Shown: piece after piece, positions 5,589 to 7,105 of the stretch
Layout of the letters: each line of letters opens with the position of its first letter
Numbering within the stretch: the stretch's first letter is position 1
Source of the DNA: Flammeovirgaceae bacterium
Lineage (GTDB): Bacteria; Bacteroidota; Bacteroidia; Cytophagales; Cyclobacteriaceae
DNA length: 7,105 bases
Assembly (NCBI GenBank): GCA_947457025.1
Contig: CANGUI010000091.1
Coordinates: 1-7,105 of the forward strand
Direction: 5' to 3'
Notes under the pieces: model-generated
The model's database searches: none
Told to the model about the DNA's origin: nothing
What the model saw: the letters and a program-made list of their open reading frames with translations, nothing else
Translations under genes and position numbers: made by a program

Positions 5589-7105
5589 ATGATTAGATTT
5601 TATCTGGCAGTACGCAGGTATGCTGCTGTTCTGATGGTCTTCGCCACCAGTTTGGCGTTCGCCCAGGAACGGTCCGTATCTGGTAAAGTTACATCTGCGG
5701 ATGATAACTCCCCAATACCGGGTGTGAATATCCTTGAAAAAGGAACTAGCAACGGTACCATCACCGATCAGGATGGCAACTATCGGATTAATGTTGGAGC
5801 TAATGCTGTTCTTGTTTTTTCTTTTGTCGGCTATGTGACCCAAGAATTGGAAGCAGGTTCCCAATCGAACATCAATGTCTCTTTGGCGACGGATGTCACG
5901 GCCCTCTCCGAAGTCGTGGTGATTGGGTACGGTACTCAGGACAAGAAAGAGATTACCAGCTCGGTAGTGCAGGTCACAACGGAGTCGTTTAACCGAGGTA
6001 ATGTTAACGACCCTGCCTTATTATTGCAAGGTAAAGTCCCGGGTTTGAGCATATATAATCGCGGCGGAGACCCAAATACAAACGCGACGATACGCTTACG
6101 CGGCTTATCCACAGTAGGAGCAAATACCGAGCCTCTTGTCATTATTGATGGCGTTCTGGGTGCTTCCTTGGCGAATGTTGACCCAAATGACATTGAGTCA
6201 GTAAATGTATTGAAAGACGGTTCTGCGGCTGCAATCTACGGAAGCCGGGGCTCGAGTGGGGTAATATTGGTAACCACAAAGCGTGGAGCCAAGCGTGGAG
6301 GAGGGATGTCGGTGGAGTACAATGGTTTTGTAGCAGCAGCGACTCCGTTTCGTCAGCAACCAGCACTTTCTGCCAGCGAATATCTGGCAGCAGGTGGCAA
6401 TAACCTACAGTCAGTTACTGATTGGCAAGATGAGGTGACTCGTACGGGAATGTCGAATGTTCATAACCTCGCCGTTTCGGGAGGAAATCAGAATACGTCG
6501 TTCCGGATGTCGACTAATTTTCGTAATGTTCAGGGCATCTTGGAAAAGTCCGGATTTGACCAGGTCAATACACGTGCGAATCTCCTGCATTCAGCGCTTA
6601 ACGATAGGTTGAAAATCGACTTAAATATGTCGATCACTAACCGGAACAGTAATTTCTCGTTTAACGAGGCACTACGTTACGCTGTGTTGTTCAATCCCAC
6701 AGCGCCGATTCGGTTCTCGAATGGTGATTTTTATCAGGCGATCCTGTTTGATAACTTTAATCCGGTTGCGATTCTGGAGCAAAACGTTAACAAGGGAAAT
6801 CGTAGAAACATAAACTACAACGCAAAGATCGACTACAGTATCACGAACAATTTAACGGCCACCGTGAATTACGGCCAACAGTTCGAGAATGTTCTGAATG
6901 GCGAGTACTATTCACGTAACTCGTTATTTCGTGGTCTGAATCGGGGCGGCCTAGCCAGACGCTACACAAGTTCTACCAATTTTACCCTTTTTGAAACCTA
7001 CGCAACGTATGCAAAAGAATTCGGAAAGGTTGACCTTAGTGTAACAGGTGGTTATTCTTTTCAGGAAGATGAATTTCAGGATGTATTCATTGAAATGGGT
7101 GATTT
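5589..7105 (+). CDS. SusC-like TonB-dependent outer-membrane transporter, N-terminal part (truncated by window edge)
   Basis: Outer-membrane beta-barrel importer energised by TonB/ExbBD, normally paired with a SusD-like surface lipoprotein to take up oligosaccharides. About 505 codons are present, roughly half the usual length of around 1000. Seen: a signal peptide ending ATSLAFA before Q26; a carboxypeptidase-regulatory-like beta domain at about 29-100 (SGKV, PGVNILEKGTSNGT, D-x-D-G-N-Y, FSFVGY); the TonB-box-like SEVVVIGYGTQ at 107-117; and a plug at about 118-233 with LQGKVPGL, IRLRGLST, PLVIIDGV and the SusC signature around 201-233 (NDIESVNVLKDGSAAAIYGSRG followed by GVILVTTKRG). Barrel strands rich in aromatic and Asn/Thr residues follow. 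There is no STN domain, so anti-sigma signalling through this protein is unlikely and local control by the LacI-type protein is more plausible. The sugar imported is presumably an alpha-glucan fragment, judged only from the neighbouring GH31 enzyme. Confidence 0.96.
   Translation, partial: MIRFYLAVRRYAAVLMVFATSLAFAQERSVSGKVTSADDNSPIPGVNILEKGTSNGTITDQDGNYRINVGANAVLVFSFVGYVTQELEAGSQSNINVSLATDVTALSEVVVIGYGTQDKKEITSSVVQVTTESFNRGNVNDPALLLQGKVPGLSIYNRGGDPNTNATIRLRGLSTVGANTEPLVIIDGVLGASLANVDPNDIESVNVLKDGSAAAIYGSRGSSGVILVTTKRGAKRGGGMSVEYNGFVAAATPFRQQPALSASEYLAAGGNNLQSVTDWQDEVTRTGMSNVHNLAVSGGNQNTSFRMSTNFRNVQGILEKSGFDQVNTRANLLHSALNDRLKIDLNMSITNRNSNFSFNEALRYAVLFNPTAPIRFSNGDFYQAILFDNFNPVAILEQNVNKGNRRNINYNAKIDYSITNNLTATVNYGQQFENVLNGEYYSRNSLFRGLNRGGLARRYTSSTNFTLFETYATYAKEFGKVDLSVTGGYSFQEDEFQDVFIEMGD

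Noticed and set aside
1..7105. Mobile element, CRISPR, defence or phage-like system
   Set aside because: No transposase, integrase, repeat-spacer array, terminal inverted repeats, tRNA or target duplication is seen; all genes fit carbohydrate utilisation.

Overview
The window looks like part of a carbohydrate-utilisation locus of a member of the Bacteroidota. The strongest evidence is a SusC-type TonB-dependent outer-membrane transporter with the family's N-terminal layout. Supporting evidence is an A-rich leader without a Shine-Dalgarno sequence in front of that gene and a promoter-like element close to the Bacteroidota consensus. Mid-range GC content and the SusC style would fit Cytophagales or a related order, but that placement is a guess.

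Layout from left to right. Four genes lie on the minus strand and read leftwards from about 5250: a LacI-family regulator (4200-5252), a cytoplasmic GH31 alpha-glucosidase-type enzyme (1705-4146), a complete SLC45/GPH-like MFS sugar transporter (441-1700) and a second, related MFS transporter cut by the left edge (1-441). Gaps are 53 nt, 4 nt and a 1-nt TAATG overlap, so they are probably one operon. A 336-nt intergenic region (5253-5588) follows, containing a CpG-centred inverted repeat suited to a LacI-type operator. The SusC-like gene (5589 to the right edge) reads the other way and is cut after about 505 codons; any SusD partner would lie beyond the window.

Inferred working model: the SusC-like protein moves an oligosaccharide across the outer membrane, one or both MFS proteins bring a small sugar into the cytoplasm, the GH31 enzyme hydrolyses (or transglycosylates) an alpha-glucosidic bond there, and the LacI-type protein senses a sugar ligand and controls both arms. 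The families are recognised with high confidence; the actual sugar is not determinable from this sequence.

I see no RNA gene, insertion sequence, CRISPR array, integration site or defence system. The pathway type is familiar. The less routine features are the tandem translationally coupled transporters, the structured divergent promoter region and the ambiguous, hairpin-bearing start of the GH31 gene.
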